Notes under the pieces: model-generated | Database searches by the model: none | What the model saw: only the letters and a program-made list of their open reading frames with translations | What the model was told of the DNA's origin: nothing | Shown: positions 1 through 10,997 of the stretch, piece after piece | Numbering within the stretch: the first letter of the stretch is position 1 | Layout of the letters: each line of letters opens with the position of its first letter | NCBI RefSeq assembly: GCF_024703895.1 | Contig: NZ_CP087968.1 | Location: forward strand, 124,001-188,000 | Reading direction: 5' to 3' | From: Nocardioides sp. B-3 | Lineage (GTDB): Bacteria > Actinomycetota > Actinomycetes > Propionibacteriales > Nocardioidaceae | Length of the DNA stretch: 64,000 bases | Made by a program: the position numbers and the translations under genes

Positions 1-931
1 GCATCACCACGGCCGTCCATCGTGCACGCTCGGTCGCCAGTGAGATCGCGAAGACGATCGAGGTCGAGGCGCAGGCTGCGGCAACATCCGCGATGGCACG
101 CGCCAAGGCCGACGTGGCCGCCGCCCGGGCGGCCGCCGACGCCCCTCAGGGCACGGTGCTGACCGTCTTCTCCACCAAGGGTGGCGTCGGCAAGAGCCTG
201 ATCGCGGTCAACACAGCCATGGCCCTCAGCCAGATCGGCAAAAACGTCTGTCTGATCGACCTCGACGTCAACAGTGGCGATGTCGCGATCATGCTGCAGT
301 TGACCCCGGCACGGACCATCAACGATCTGGTGGCCTTCAACAGCCTGATCGACGAGTACGCCATCGAGTCGATCCTCACACGCCATTCAGACCGGCTCGC
401 GATCGTCGCGGCGCCGGTGCGCCCGGGACTCCCCCGACCACGCCACGGCGGTCGACATCGGCAAGATGATCGACATGCTCAAGAGCATGTTCGACTTCGT
501 CGTCATCGATACCTCGGGTGTCTTCGACGACAACGCGCTGACCGCCCCGGACCGCACGGACACCATCATCCCGGTCGCGACACTGGACATCCCGGCGCTC
601 AAGGGCCTCAAGCTCGCCACCGGCACTCTCGACCTGCTCAACTTCCCGCGCGACACCCGGAAGTTCGTGCTCAACCGGGCAGACGGCAAGGTCGGGTTGA
701 CGACGGACGAGTTCGAGTCGACGTTGGGCCTGAAGGCGGACATCTCCCCCGGTGTCCAGCCGCGAGGTGCTCTCGGCCGTCAACCGCGGAGAAGCCTTGG
801 TCCGCGCCTACCCGTCCCATCCCAACAGCAAGGCGATCAACGCCTTGGCCCTGTCGTTCGTCAAGGCAGACGACAGCGAGTCGGCAGGCTCTCGAGCCTC
901 CGGTTCGCGCTTGCGCCTCAGGAGGGGCTGA
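1..931 (+). CDS. cpaE: CpaE/TadZ-like pilus-localisation ATPase, 5' end outside window, frame-broken
   Basis: This is a MinD/ParA-superfamily ATPase of the CpaE/TadZ type, which positions the Tad pilus assembly machine at the membrane. The reading frame is already open at base 3 and runs into a deviant Walker A motif (STKGGVGKS, about base 170-200) followed by the LIDLDV strand, so the N-terminal receiver-like part lies left of the window. Two single-base insertions break the frame, in the GGG near 424 and the C run near 750. Removing one base at each restores a continuous protein through DFVVIDTSG and ending at the stop at 929-931. It sits 2 bp before cpaF, so the two are surely co-transcribed. 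The family call is firm; the breaks look like sequence errors. Confidence 0.85.
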
Positions 932-933
932 CA

Positions 934-2427
<1,494 letters not shown>

Positions 2428-2431
<4 letters not shown>

Positions 2432-4339
2432 ACCTGCGCCATCGGCGATGCTCGATGCTGCTCGCGGCCGTCATCGCCACCACGATCCTGACCGCCGCGC
2501 CCGCTCTGGGAGCCGACGAGGTCAGCATCGACCACGTCGAGTCTGCCGAAGGCGTCGTGTCGATGGTGGTCTCGGTCGACGGCGTCCCCGGCGGCGGTGT
2601 GGGCGGTTCCGACGTGTCGGTCCGGGTCGACGGGACGGCGGTCGACGCCGAGGCCAGCACCGTCTCGGCTGGCGACGTGGAGCGCTCCACCATCCTCGTG
2701 GTCGACGCCAGCAACAGCATGCGCGGCGCGAAGTTCGCGGCCGCGACCGATGCCGTGACCGCGTTCCTCGCCACTGCACCGCCCGACGTCAAGGTCGGTA
2801 TGGTGGCCTTCGCGGGCCAAGTCGGCTCAACCGTCGAGCCGACCACGGACCGCACCGCACTCCTCGACGAGTTCAAGGGACTTGAGCTCGCCCAGGGGCA
2901 CCGGCGTCTACGACGCGTTGGCCGAGGCGATCGATATGGCGGGCGCCGAAGGCTCACGCTCCCTGCTCCTGCTCTCCGACGGTGCCGACACCGGAAGTGA
3001 CACCACCCTCGAGGCAGTGGCCAAGTCCGCAGCCGAAGCAGAGGTGGTCGTCGACGTCGTCTCGCTCGCCAACGCGAAGCAGGCCGACAAGCTGGCCAAG
3101 CTGGCGGCCGACACCAACGGCCGGGTGATCCCCGCTGATTCGGGTGCACTCAGCCGGGTCCTGACCGCACAGGCCGACGCGTTGGCCAAGCAACTGCTCG
3201 TCAAGTTCGAGCTGCCCGAGGGCGTCAGCGGCGAGGCAGACATCGAGGTCACGGTCGAGGGCACCGGAACGATCTACGCCGACTCGGCCTTCGTCAACGT
3301 CGGTGATCGTGACGATGTAAACGCCGGACCACAGCCGACCGTCGTGGGCAAGCCGCTGGTGAGCCCCACGATGATGCTGGTCGGAGCTGGGGGCCTGTTC
3401 CCCGGGTGTCGCTCTGCTCCTGTGGCTCATGCTGTCAGGCAGCGCCGGACGAAGGTCGTCGGTCGACAAGCGACTCGACGCCTACTTCGCCGGTGGCGAC
3501 GGACAATCTGGCCGGGCGAATGTCGGCACACGTGCCGCTGACTCCACTGCTCTCAAGGACTCCGCTGTTGCCCTGACCGGTCGCATGGTCAACAGGGACC
3601 TTGAGACGCGCATCTCGCAGCGCTTGACTGGCGCCGGTTCGTCCCTGACCGCCGCAGAATGGGTGCTCCTGCACGCGGCGATGGCCATCAGTACGGCTGC
3701 CATCTTCTTCTTCCTTCTGGGCGGCGCGATGGGCGTCCTTGGCCTCCTGCTCGGCATCGTCGTGCCGTGGGTCTACCTGAAGTGGCGTCACGGACGCAGA
3801 TTGGCCGCCTTCAACGCCCAGCTCGCGGAGACACTGGGTCTGATGGCGGGCGGGCTCCGGGCGGGCCTATCCCTTCCTCAAGCAGTCGATACCGTCGTGC
3901 GAGAAGGCAACGAGCCAATGGCGAGTGAGTTGCGACGAGCTCTCGTCGAGCAGCGGTTGGGCGTCGAGATCACGGACGCGCTGGAAGGCGTTGGTGAGCG
4001 GATGGAGAGTGAAGACTTCGACTGGGTGGTGATGGCTGTTCGGATCCAGCGGGAGGTCGGTGGAAACCTGGCCGAGATCTTGCACACCGTGGCCGGCACG
4101 CTGCGTGAGCGCGAGTACCTGCGTCGGCAGGTGAAGGCCCTGAGCGCCGAAGGCCGCCTCTCGGGCTACATCCTCACCGGGCTTCCCCGCTCATCGGCCT
4201 GTACATGTACTTCGTCAACCGCGAGTACATCGAGCTGCTCTACACCACCTTCCCCGGGTACATCATGCTGGCCGTCGTGGTAATTCTTCTTGGGCTCGGC
4301 TCGTTCATGATGGCAAAAATCGCGAATGTCGAGGTCTGA
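2428..4339 (+). CDS. von Willebrand A domain fused to TadB-type (T2SSF) pilus membrane protein
   Basis: An N-terminal signal or anchor segment (about residues 8-30) precedes a vWA domain with a complete MIDAS motif (DASNS, about residues 93-97, in VVDASNSMRG). A membrane segment follows near base 3370-3440, then a T2SSF domain with the typical LxxMAGGLRAGLSL and VVMAVRIQREVGGNLAEIL blocks and C-terminal membrane helices. No start codon with a ribosome site separates the halves; removing one base near 3402 joins them. Further insertions lie near 2896 and 4188. TadB forms the inner-membrane platform of the Tad system with TadC; the vWA part would face outside and could bind metal or partner proteins. 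The fusion reading rests on frame correction, so two adjacent genes remain possible. Confidence 0.75.
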
Positions 4340-4342
4340 CAG

Positions 4343-5282
4343 ATGTCCAGTTCCATGTACCTGCTCGCTGGCGCGGGATTGGTGTTTCTGGCACTGACCC
4401 TGTCTCTTTCCCTGATTGGGGTGGCCACCGGTGAACGTCGCGGCGTGGCGCGCAGCGTGGCGGCCATCCGGGCCCTCGACAGCGCTCCCGAATCACTCAA
4501 GGCAGAGCTCGAGCGCCCGTTCGCCGAACGAGTGCTCGGTCCGCTTGGTGATCGCCTCGTCAACACGGGTCGCAAGCTCGTGCGGGCCGACACAGCTGAC
4601 AAGCTCCAGCACCGACTCGACATCGCCGGGAACCCTTCCGGGTGGGACGTCAACCGCCTCATCGGCCTCAAGGTGCTGGGTATGGCAGGTCTCGGAGTCC
4701 TCGGGTTCCTCTACCTGCTCGCTGCCGGCTGGCTGTTCTACCGCGTCATCATCGTGACCGGTCTGGCGGCCGCGTTCGGTTACGTACTTCCCAACGTCCT
4801 GCTGTACAACGCTGGTGAGAAGCGCTCGAAGATCATGCGCAACTCGCTCCCGGACGCGATCGACCTGCTCACGGTCTCCGTCGAGGCCGGCCTCGGGTTC
4901 GACTCTGCGGTGAGCCGGGTCGCCCTGAACACCACCGGCCCGCTGTCTCAGGAATTCTCGCGACTGCTACAAGAAATGCAGTTGGGCGTGGGCCGGACCG
5001 AAGCGATGCGGGCCATGTCGGAGAGGTCTTCGATCCAGGGACCTGAAGTCCTTCTGTCTGGCCATGGTGCAAGCCGACAGCCTCGGTATTCCGATCGGTC
5101 GCGTGCTGCGAATTCAGAGCCGGGAGATGCGGGTCAAGCGCCGCCAGCGTGCCGAGGAGAAGGCCCAGCAGGTGCCGGTGCGCATCATGATTCCGCTGGT
5201 GTTGTTCATCCTGCCCTGTCTCTTCATCGTGATCCTCGGGCCGGCAGGCATCCAGATCGCCGAGACGTTCAGCGACCTGTGA
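4343..5282 (+). CDS. tadC: TadC-type (T2SSF) pilus assembly membrane protein
   Basis: This is the second platform protein of the Tad system. An N-terminal membrane helix (about residues 5-27) is followed by a central pair of helices near residues 110-150, the T2SSF core LPDAIDLLTVSVEAGLGFD, and a C-terminal helix (MIPLVLFILPCLFIVIL). One extra G near 5038 breaks the frame; corrected, the protein is about 312 residues and reads SIQDLKSFCLAMVQADSLG across the break. The start ATG lies 3 bp after the vWA-TadB stop, so the gene belongs to the same operon. Confidence 0.85.
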
Positions 5283-5303
5283 GCCGACGTCCGTCGTCCC
5301 GCC

Positions 5304-6875
5304 ATGATTGAAAGTCACAGCGCACCGCTCAGCTCACTCACAACATGGCGGGTCACGACTGCGATCCGCATCTTCACCATCGCCCTGTCGACCGGCATGT
5401 TGTTCAGCGCAGGAAGTTTCGGCCGGGCTGCCCCGCTCCCGGCCGCGCTTGCCCTGATTGCGGGGGTCTGCAGCGCGCTCGAGTGGGGACTGACCTCCCC
5501 GGAGCTCCAAGCTCCTGCCGATCGCCGAGGCCGTACTGACCGCGATCCTGCTCGTGAGTGCGCCCGAGCAGCCTGCACTGCTGGCCTATCTCGCCGTCCC
5601 GCCGATCGTGGCGGGCGTGCGCCATGGTCTCGTGACAACGATCAACGCGGTTGTCACCGGTGTCGTCGCAGTACTGGTCACAGTGAGCGTCACGCCGACG
5701 TCGGCGGAGCTCGGTCGTCTCGCCAGCGCCACACCATGGCTTGTTGTCGGTCTGGGGACCGGCATCCCGGCCAGTTGGCAGTCGCGTTCGGTGCGCATCC
5801 TCGAGGCTCGCCAGGCGCCTTACGTCGCAGCAAACCAATTGATGTCCCAGCTCCACCAGCTTGCCCAGCGAGGTCGGCTCGGCCTCGACAGCGCCCAGCT
5901 GGCGGCGGAGCTGGAGGCTGCACTGCGCTCAGCCACCGGCGCGGAGTCGTCTGCCGTGTTCGTGCACGGAACCGACGACTCAGTCAGCCTGCTCTCCTTC
6001 CATGGGGATGCGGCCGCCATGTTCGCCCTGCGCGACCAGCTCGCCCAGTCCAGCAGGACCCTCCCGGACGTCGCGGAGCTTCCGCTGCGCAGCGCCGACA
6101 AGGTCCGCGGAACCGTGCTGTTGATCAGGTCGTCCGGTTGGACCGACGCCGAGCGTGCATCAGCGCAGGAGATCGCCGACGACTACGTCGTACGTCTGGA
6201 CACCGCAGTCCTGTTCGATGACGTCCGTTTGATCGCCACCGCTGAGGAGCGCAATCGTCTCGCGCGTGAGATGCACGACGGCGTGGCTCAGGAAGTCGTC
6301 GCTCTCGGCTACATCGTCGACGAGATCGAGACCCTCTCGAACGAGCCGGAGACCCGTGCACTGGCGGCGGCGCTGCGCGACGAGATCAGCCGGGTCGTCA
6401 CCGAGCTCCGCTTCTCCATCTTCGACCTGCGCCACCATGTCGCAGAGCACCGACTCTCCGGCGCCCCGGCCGAGTACGTCCGGGAGGTCAGCCACGGGAC
6501 CGACCTGCGCGTCCACCTGCTGCTCGATGAATCCGGTCCCCCTGCCCAGCTGGATCGAGTCCGAGCTGCTCCGGGTCGCCCAAGAGGCCATCGGCAACGT
6601 GCGCAAGCACTCCCGTGCCATGAACTTGTGGGTCTCGCTGTCCTCCGACTCGAGGCGGGATCACCCTGCGGATCGAGGACGACGGCGTCGGCAACGCCGT
6701 GCCCCGCGAGCGGCACTGGGGTCTGCAGACCATGACCGAACGTGCCGAACGTATCGGGGCGCGGCTGACCGTCTCGCCCCGACAGGACGGCGGAACCGTC
6801 GTCCTGCTGTGTTCCACTGAAACCACCCCGCCCGAAAGGACCGAGACTCGTGACCATCACCGTTCTCCTCGTTGA
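5304..6875 (+). CDS. NarL-type sensor histidine kinase with membrane N-terminus
   Basis: The N-terminal 150 residues are hydrophobic and contain several predicted membrane helices; a GAF-like stretch follows. The HisKA_3 phospho-acceptor helix is AREMHDGVAQEV, near base 6265-6300. A HATPase domain follows with an N-box-like VAQEAIGNVRKHS and a G-box-like EDDGVGN, ending in the stop at 6873-6875. Three single-base insertions (near 5511, 6540 and 6658) break the frame. The 3' end overlaps the following response regulator by 26 bp, so the two form a two-component pair. Lying between tadC and the Flp pilin genes, it probably controls the pilus locus; the signal is unknown. Confidence 0.85.
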
Positions 6876-7494
6876 CGACCACGAGCTCATTCGCCGGGCT
6901 GGCGCGCGCTTCGAGCGGGACGAGCAGACCGCCGTGGTCGGTCAGGCCGGCACCGTGGCCGAGGGCCTTGCCCGCTATGCGGAGCTCAAGCCCGACGTCG
7001 TGGTCACGGATCTGCAGCTGCCCGACGGGCATGGTCTGGACATCGTGCGAGGCGTGCGCGCTGAGAGCGAGACCGTTGGCCTCGTCGTCTTGACGATGCA
7101 CGCTGGAGACGACCACATCTTCGCAGCGATGGAGGCTGGCGCGTCTGCCTTCGTGGGCAAGGACAGCAAAGCAACTGAGGTGGTGAGCGCAGCAAAGCAT
7201 GCCGCTGTCGCTCCACGTACCTTCCTGTGCACGGGCCTTGCGGTCGCCATGATGCGTCGCGCGAGCAGCCCGTCCACGCCCACACTGTCGGGGCGGGAGG
7301 CAGAAGTTTTGTCGCTGCTGGCGGACGGTCTCGGCACAGGGGAGATCGCCAGCAGGCTCTATCTCAGTGAGTCCACCGCGAAGACGCACATCACCCACAT
7401 TTATCAGAAGCTAGGTGCAGCCAACCGCGCACAGGCACTCGTGACCGCGATGCGCATGGGCCTTCTGGATCACCTCGCACCGCAGCGGTTCTGA
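6850..7494 (+). CDS. NarL/LuxR-family response regulator
   Basis: This intact 214-residue protein starts at GTG 6850. The receiver domain carries the acidic pair DD at residues 9-10, the phospho-acceptor Asp54 (VVVTDLQLPDGHG) and the conserved Lys in FVGKDSK. A C-terminal LuxR-type helix-turn-helix follows (LSGREAEVLSLLADG, then IASRLYLSESTAKTHITHI). It is the cognate regulator of the kinase it overlaps. The next genes downstream are Flp pilins with a duplicated leader, which are plausible direct targets. The target assignment is inferred from position only. Confidence 0.9.
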   Translation: MTITVLLVDDHELIRRAGARFERDEQTAVVGQAGTVAEGLARYAELKPDVVVTDLQLPDGHGLDIVRGVRAESETVGLVVLTMHAGDDHIFAAMEAGASAFVGKDSKATEVVSAAKHAAVAPRTFLCTGLAVAMMRRASSPSTPTLSGREAEVLSLLADGLGTGEIASRLYLSESTAKTHITHIYQKLGAANRAQALVTAMRMGLLDHLAPQRF

Positions 7495-7600
7495 TCGGTC
7501 AGCCGCGCGTGCACGTCAGTGCCACCCAGTCCAGTCCAGTGGGCATGGTCACGGTAGTCAAATGGGACTAGTGGGTCCCGACCGATCACCCGATCCGATA

Positions 7601-7684
7601 CGAGCCGACTTCGAGCAGACTTCTTCTCACCGGGTCCCCCGGGCCCGAAATACACTGACTTCACTACTCTCTAGGGGAATCACA
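7601..7684 (+). promoter_or_regulatory. 84-nt leader shared by two Flp pilin genes (copy 1)
   Basis: This stretch starts CGAGCCGACTTCGAGCAGAC and contains GGGCCCGAAA (7641-7650) and a ribosome site AGGGGAA before the ATG at 7685. The same blocks recur at the same overall spacing upstream of the third pilin (8206-8289). The conservation outside coding sequence suggests a promoter, regulator site or mRNA leader duplicated together with the gene. Confidence 0.55.
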
Positions 7685-7861
7685 ATGATCGAGAAGTTCA
7701 TCACCCTCATGCTCACCGGCCGCAAGAACGACGAAGAGGGCGCCACCGCCGTCGAGTACGGCCTGATGGTTGCACTCATCGCCGTCGCGATCATCGCCGC
7801 TGTCACCCTCCCGGGTGGCAACCTCACCACCCTGTTCAACAGCATCGCCGGCAAGCTCTGA
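7685..7861 (+). CDS. flp: Flp family type IVb pilin, copy 1
   Basis: This 58-residue prepilin (MIEKFITLMLTGRKNDEEGATAVEYG...) has the Flp signature. A short charged leader ends in Gly before ATAVEYGLMVALIAVAI, the hydrophobic helix that packs the pilus core, and the conserved Glu is present at +5 of the mature protein. A prepilin peptidase would cut after the Gly of EEG. The ribosome site AGGGGAATCACA directly precedes the ATG; longer upstream starts are not needed. A strong hairpin terminator follows at 7873. It is nearly identical to the pilin at 8290, which indicates a recent duplication. Confidence 0.93.
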   Translation: MIEKFITLMLTGRKNDEEGATAVEYGLMVALIAVAIIAAVTLPGGNLTTLFNSIAGKL

Positions 7862-7872
7862 AGATCTTCTGA

Positions 7873-7915
7873 AACAAGGGCCGACGCCGTGGGTCTCCAC
7901 GATGTCGGCCCTTGT
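7873..7915 (+). terminator. hairpin terminator after first Flp gene
   Basis: The arms AACAAGGGCCGAC (7873-7885) and GTCGGCCCTTGTT (7903-7915) are perfect 13-bp complements around a 17-nt loop, followed by a T-containing run. This would end most transcripts after the first pilin and separate its expression level from that of the second. Confidence 0.8.
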
Positions 7916-7956
7916 TCTTCATCCGGAGCTCGGGACGAATCATGAGGAGGATCTCA

Positions 7957-8124
7957 ATGTGGGGACGCATCTTCACTCGAATGGGCGACGAGCGTGGAGC
8001 CACCGCCGTCGAGTACGGCCTCATGGTGGCCGCGATCGCGATCACGATCATCGTCGGCGTCACGGCCTTCGGAGTCAGCGTGACCCAACTGTTCGCAATT
8101 CCCGCCGGCGTTTTTGCCCCGTAG
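7957..8124 (+). CDS. flp: Flp family type IVb pilin, divergent copy 2
   Basis: This 55-residue prepilin (MWGRIFTRMGDERGATAVEYG...) has the same GATAVEYGLMVA processing and helix motif as its neighbours. Its leader and C-terminus (FGVSVTQLFAIPAGVFAP) differ strongly, so it is either a minor pilin or a second subunit type. The start was placed at ATG 7957 because GAGGAGG lies 6 bp upstream; an in-frame ATG at 7942 overlaps that ribosome site. A hairpin (8172-8192) follows. Confidence 0.9.
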   Translation: MWGRIFTRMGDERGATAVEYGLMVAAIAITIIVGVTAFGVSVTQLFAIPAGVFAP

Positions 8125-8171
8125 CGGCGCGACCGGGAGCCGGGCGCTGAACAGGCTCCCTACTCATAAAG

Positions 8172-8192
8172 GATCGGACTTTTCGTCCGATC
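8172..8192. terminator. short perfect hairpin after second Flp gene
   Basis: GATCGGAC (8172-8179) and GTCCGATC (8185-8192) pair perfectly around TTTTC. It lies 47 bp after the second pilin and just before the leader of the third. It may be a weak terminator or a regulator site; the sequence does not decide. Confidence 0.45.
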
Positions 8193-8205
8193 ACTCCATG
8201 CGGTG

Positions 8206-8289
8206 CGAGCGGGCTTCAAGCAGACTTCTGCTTTGTTCGAGGTCTCCGAGGGCCCGAAACGCTAATCCCATCAATCGTTAGGGAAGCAC
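8206..8289 (+). promoter_or_regulatory. 84-nt leader shared by two Flp pilin genes (copy 2)
   Basis: It begins CGAGCGGGCTTCAAGCAGAC and carries GGGCCCGAAA (8250-8259) and the ribosome site AGGGAAGC before ATG 8290. It matches the leader at 7601-7684 in block order and total length (84 nt to the ATG in both). Confidence 0.55.
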
Positions 8290-8463
8290 ATGATCGAGAA
8301 GCTCATCACCTTCATGCTCACCGTCCGCAAGGACGAAGAGGGCGCCACAGCGGTCGAGTACGGCCTGATGGTTGCGCTCATCGCCGTTGCGATCATCGCC
8401 GCTGTCACCCTCCTTGGTGGCAACCTCACGACTCTGTTCGAGAGCATCGCTGGCAAGCTCTGA
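8290..8463 (+). CDS. flp: Flp family type IVb pilin, copy 3
   Basis: This 57-residue prepilin (MIEKLITFMLTVRKDEEGATAVEYG...) is almost identical to the first copy, differing at a handful of positions (for example LLGG for LPGG and LFES for LFNS). Cleavage would again follow EEG. The ribosome site AGGGAAGC precedes the ATG. It ends 10 bp before a strong terminator. With copy 1 it gives the cell two near-identical major pilins, a common arrangement in Flp loci. Confidence 0.93.
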   Translation: MIEKLITFMLTVRKDEEGATAVEYGLMVALIAVAIIAAVTLLGGNLTTLFESIAGKL

Positions 8464-8473
8464 CCAGTTCCGA

Positions 8474-8516
8474 CACAGGGGTCGCCACCGTGAGTTCACG
8501 GTGCCGACCCTTTGTG
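8474..8516 (+). terminator. hairpin terminator after third Flp gene
   Basis: CACAGGGGTCG...CACCGTGA (8474-8493) pairs with TCACGGTG...CGACCCTTTGTG (8496-8516), with one mismatch and a 2-nt apex. It closes the Tad/Flp locus and faces the convergent M48 protease gene. Confidence 0.75.
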
Positions 8517-8543
8517 CTTCGCCAGCCTGAACAGGTCGCAAGT

Positions 8544-9758
8544 TCAAGAACTTTTCGCCAGTGAAACTCGCTCGAGCGTCGTCGGGTGACTCCCCCACCA
8601 CCACTGCATCACCGCAGGCGGGGTCGAGTCGGACAACGACCGCAACGACAACATCTTCTGCATCTCCACGAAGGCGACCGGATCACCGGTCGCCTTCAGT
8701 GCGTCCACGTCGGCACGCGTCTCGATCTGCCGGCTGATGCCGCTCTCCAGCGGACTGGCCGCCGAGGCTTCCCCAGACGGTCAGCGCCGGGACGAACGGC
8801 ACCATCCTCGGGCCCATCAAGGAGCCACGTCGCGAGCCCGAGCTCACGATCAGCCCCAGCAGGCCGACTCCGGCCGCGGCGCCGAGGGCACCCAGCGCCG
8901 TACCGATCACGACGTCGCCGTGGCGCGCGTGCGCCAGCTCGTGGGCGATCACCGACAGCGCCCGGTCGCGTGGCAGGGACTCGATCAGGTTGTCGTAGAC
9001 CACGACCCGTCGCGTGTTCCCGAAGCCGGACACATAGGCGTTGAGCGTGGTCGTACGCCGCGACGCGTCCGCGACCAGGACGTCGTCGATGCGCACCCCC
9101 TCCCGGTCCGCGAGCGCGAAGATCTCGGATCGCAGCGACTCATCGGACAGCGGGGTGAAGTCGTTGAACAGCGGCTCGACGAGCAGCGGATAGACGAAGG
9201 AGCCGAGCACGACCAACGCCGCGACCGGGCCCGCCGCGATCGCCGGCCGGGCCCGCTTCCAGCGCCGGGCGACACCGAGCAGGACCAGCAGTCCGATCGA
9301 GGTGGTGAGGACCACGACAGCCTCGTTGGTCGCCACGTCACGGGCGTAGCCCAGCCGGACTGGGTGCTGAGCCCGTTGGCGAGCCGATGCCGCTGGAGCA
9401 TGACGCTGCACGGCAGCGTGGCGATACGCCCGATCAGGCTGATCGCGAGCACACCCGGGACGACCTTGGCCCACCACTTGCCCGGAAGCCGCGCGACCAC
9501 CCGTTCCCCCACACTGCTGAAGCCGAGCACCGACGTGACGACCAGACTGATCCCCGGGGACAGCAGGCTCAGGTGCGCGCCCCACGAGGCGTAGTCCTCG
9601 CCGCGCCTGATCTGCTCCGCCGTGAACACCGATTCGGGTCGTACGGCGCCGGGTGCACCACCCGGCACGGGATGCCACGGCACCCACAATGCGGCGACGA
9701 CGGTGAAGCCGATCGCCGCGACCAGCATCACGACCACGGAGCACCGGCGAGCGGTCAC
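8544..9758 (-). CDS. M48 family (Ste24/CAAX-protease-like) membrane metallopeptidase
   Basis: Several membrane helices flank the zinc motif HELAHARHGD (in SVIAHELAHARHGDVV, near base 8935-8975). A second zinc-ligand region lies further on; the order of helices and the stretch ADASRRTTTLNAYVSG before the motif fit the Ste24-like branch of M48. Corrected length is about 404 residues. Frame breaks lie near 9360 and 8765. The GTG start overlaps the stop of the upstream HExxH gene (GTGA), so the two are coupled. Such proteases act on membrane or exported proteins; no substrate can be read from the sequence. Confidence 0.8.
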
Positions 9759-10960
9759 GCAAGACCCCTGAGCCGGCGCTGCCAGCCGCGCACCACGTCT
9801 TCGAGGGTCAACCCGACGGACGCCAGCGCCTCGGCCGTCGTCGCCCCGTCGGTCGCCTCGTCGTAGACCCGCACGAGACCACTCTCCCCGACCCGGTGGG
9901 CGACCTCGATGCACGCCAGCCGGGCCAGCTCGTAGGTCGCCTCGAGGTCCGTGGAGGTCGTGTCGAACTCGGCCGTGCCCGGCAGCTGCTCGGGCACGCC
10001 GTTGCGACGGACGCTCGCTGGCGCGGGCGGCCGTGATGCTCAACGGAAGATCAACGTCGCGAAGAGCGACGTAGTCCGCGAAGCCCTCCAGCAGCCGGGG
10101 GTCCAGCACTGCGGACGTGGCGCCAGTGGCGACGTGCACCAGCTCGTGGCTGATCACCACACGGGCCCCGGCGCCACGCAGCCGCCCGGTGACCTCCGGA
10201 TTCACGAACACGCGGACGGGCGCACCCGAGCGGGCCACGCCGTCGGCGGCCGCCGTGACGGCCGCGATGCCGGCATAGGTCCCGTCGGGGACATCGAGGG
10301 CGCGGTCCAGCTCGGCGGCACTCGCCGGCACTTCGACGACGACGGACGGGCGCCATTGCGGCAGCACGCGCCGGACCACGGGGATCGCGCGGCGTACGCG
10401 CTGGAGATAAGCCCTTGCCCGGCGTCCGGCTTGCGGGCCGGCGGCCATCACCGTGGTCTGGGGCGTACGGCGCACGGCGAGCCGTCCACCCAGCCACAGC
10501 GGCGAGATGCGACCCGGACCGCCGAGCCCGGTGATGGCGGCGCGCTCGCCGTCGGGGGCGAAGTCGACGATCACCTCGGCGTGCGCCGGCTCCCGGTCGA
10601 ATCCTTGGAGGGCCCAGGGACAGGTCGATTGCCGCGGACCGGGGAGCCGTCCTGCCCGACAGCGCCGACCTCGTCGACGTACCGCGCGCTGATGTCCCGC
10701 AGACGGAGGTCGCGCGCATTGTCGGCCACGTCGGCCGGGAACGCCCGGGCCTCGGAGTCGCTGCGCGGCCCAAGAGCGGAGGCTGCGGCCGCATCGCCGG
10801 CCTCGAGCGCCTCGACCGGGTCTTGGACCGACGAGGCCGCCGCACCGACCATCGCGGTCGGCGCCGCAGGGGCATCGGTCAGGTCGGCGCGATAGGGCTC
10901 ATCACGGACGAACCACAGTCCGACCGCAACCAGCCCCACACACAACGAAAGACCGGCCAC
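9755..10960 (-). CDS. membrane-anchored HExxH metallopeptidase-like protein
   Basis: A single N-terminal anchor (AGLSLCVGLVAVGLWFV) is followed by an extracytoplasmic region of about 350 residues with a zinc-binding HELVH motif (VVISHELVHVATG) and a downstream EGFADYVAL stretch that supplies the usual third ligand Glu. This arrangement resembles peptidase MA-like and other gluzincin-like proteins. Two frame breaks lie near 10610 and 10020. The start is uncertain: GTG 10960 was chosen, but it lies inside a hairpin that looks like the terminator of the preceding gene, and nearby TTG or GTG codons are alternatives. Coupled to the M48 gene by overlapping stop and start. Confidence 0.65.
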
Positions 10961-10984
10961 CCACCAACGTGGGCGACCGGTCTT
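10948..10984 (-). terminator. hairpin terminator after the NlpC/P60 gene
   Basis: Read on the minus strand, AAGACCGG-C-CCCAC and GTGGG-G-CCGGTCTT form a long stem with a GTTG loop and two small mismatches, followed by TTTCGTTG. It lies 14-50 bp after the NlpC/P60 stop and would limit read-through into the two metallopeptidase genes. Confidence 0.65.
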
Positions 10985-10997
10985 CGAGGTCGGGCGT

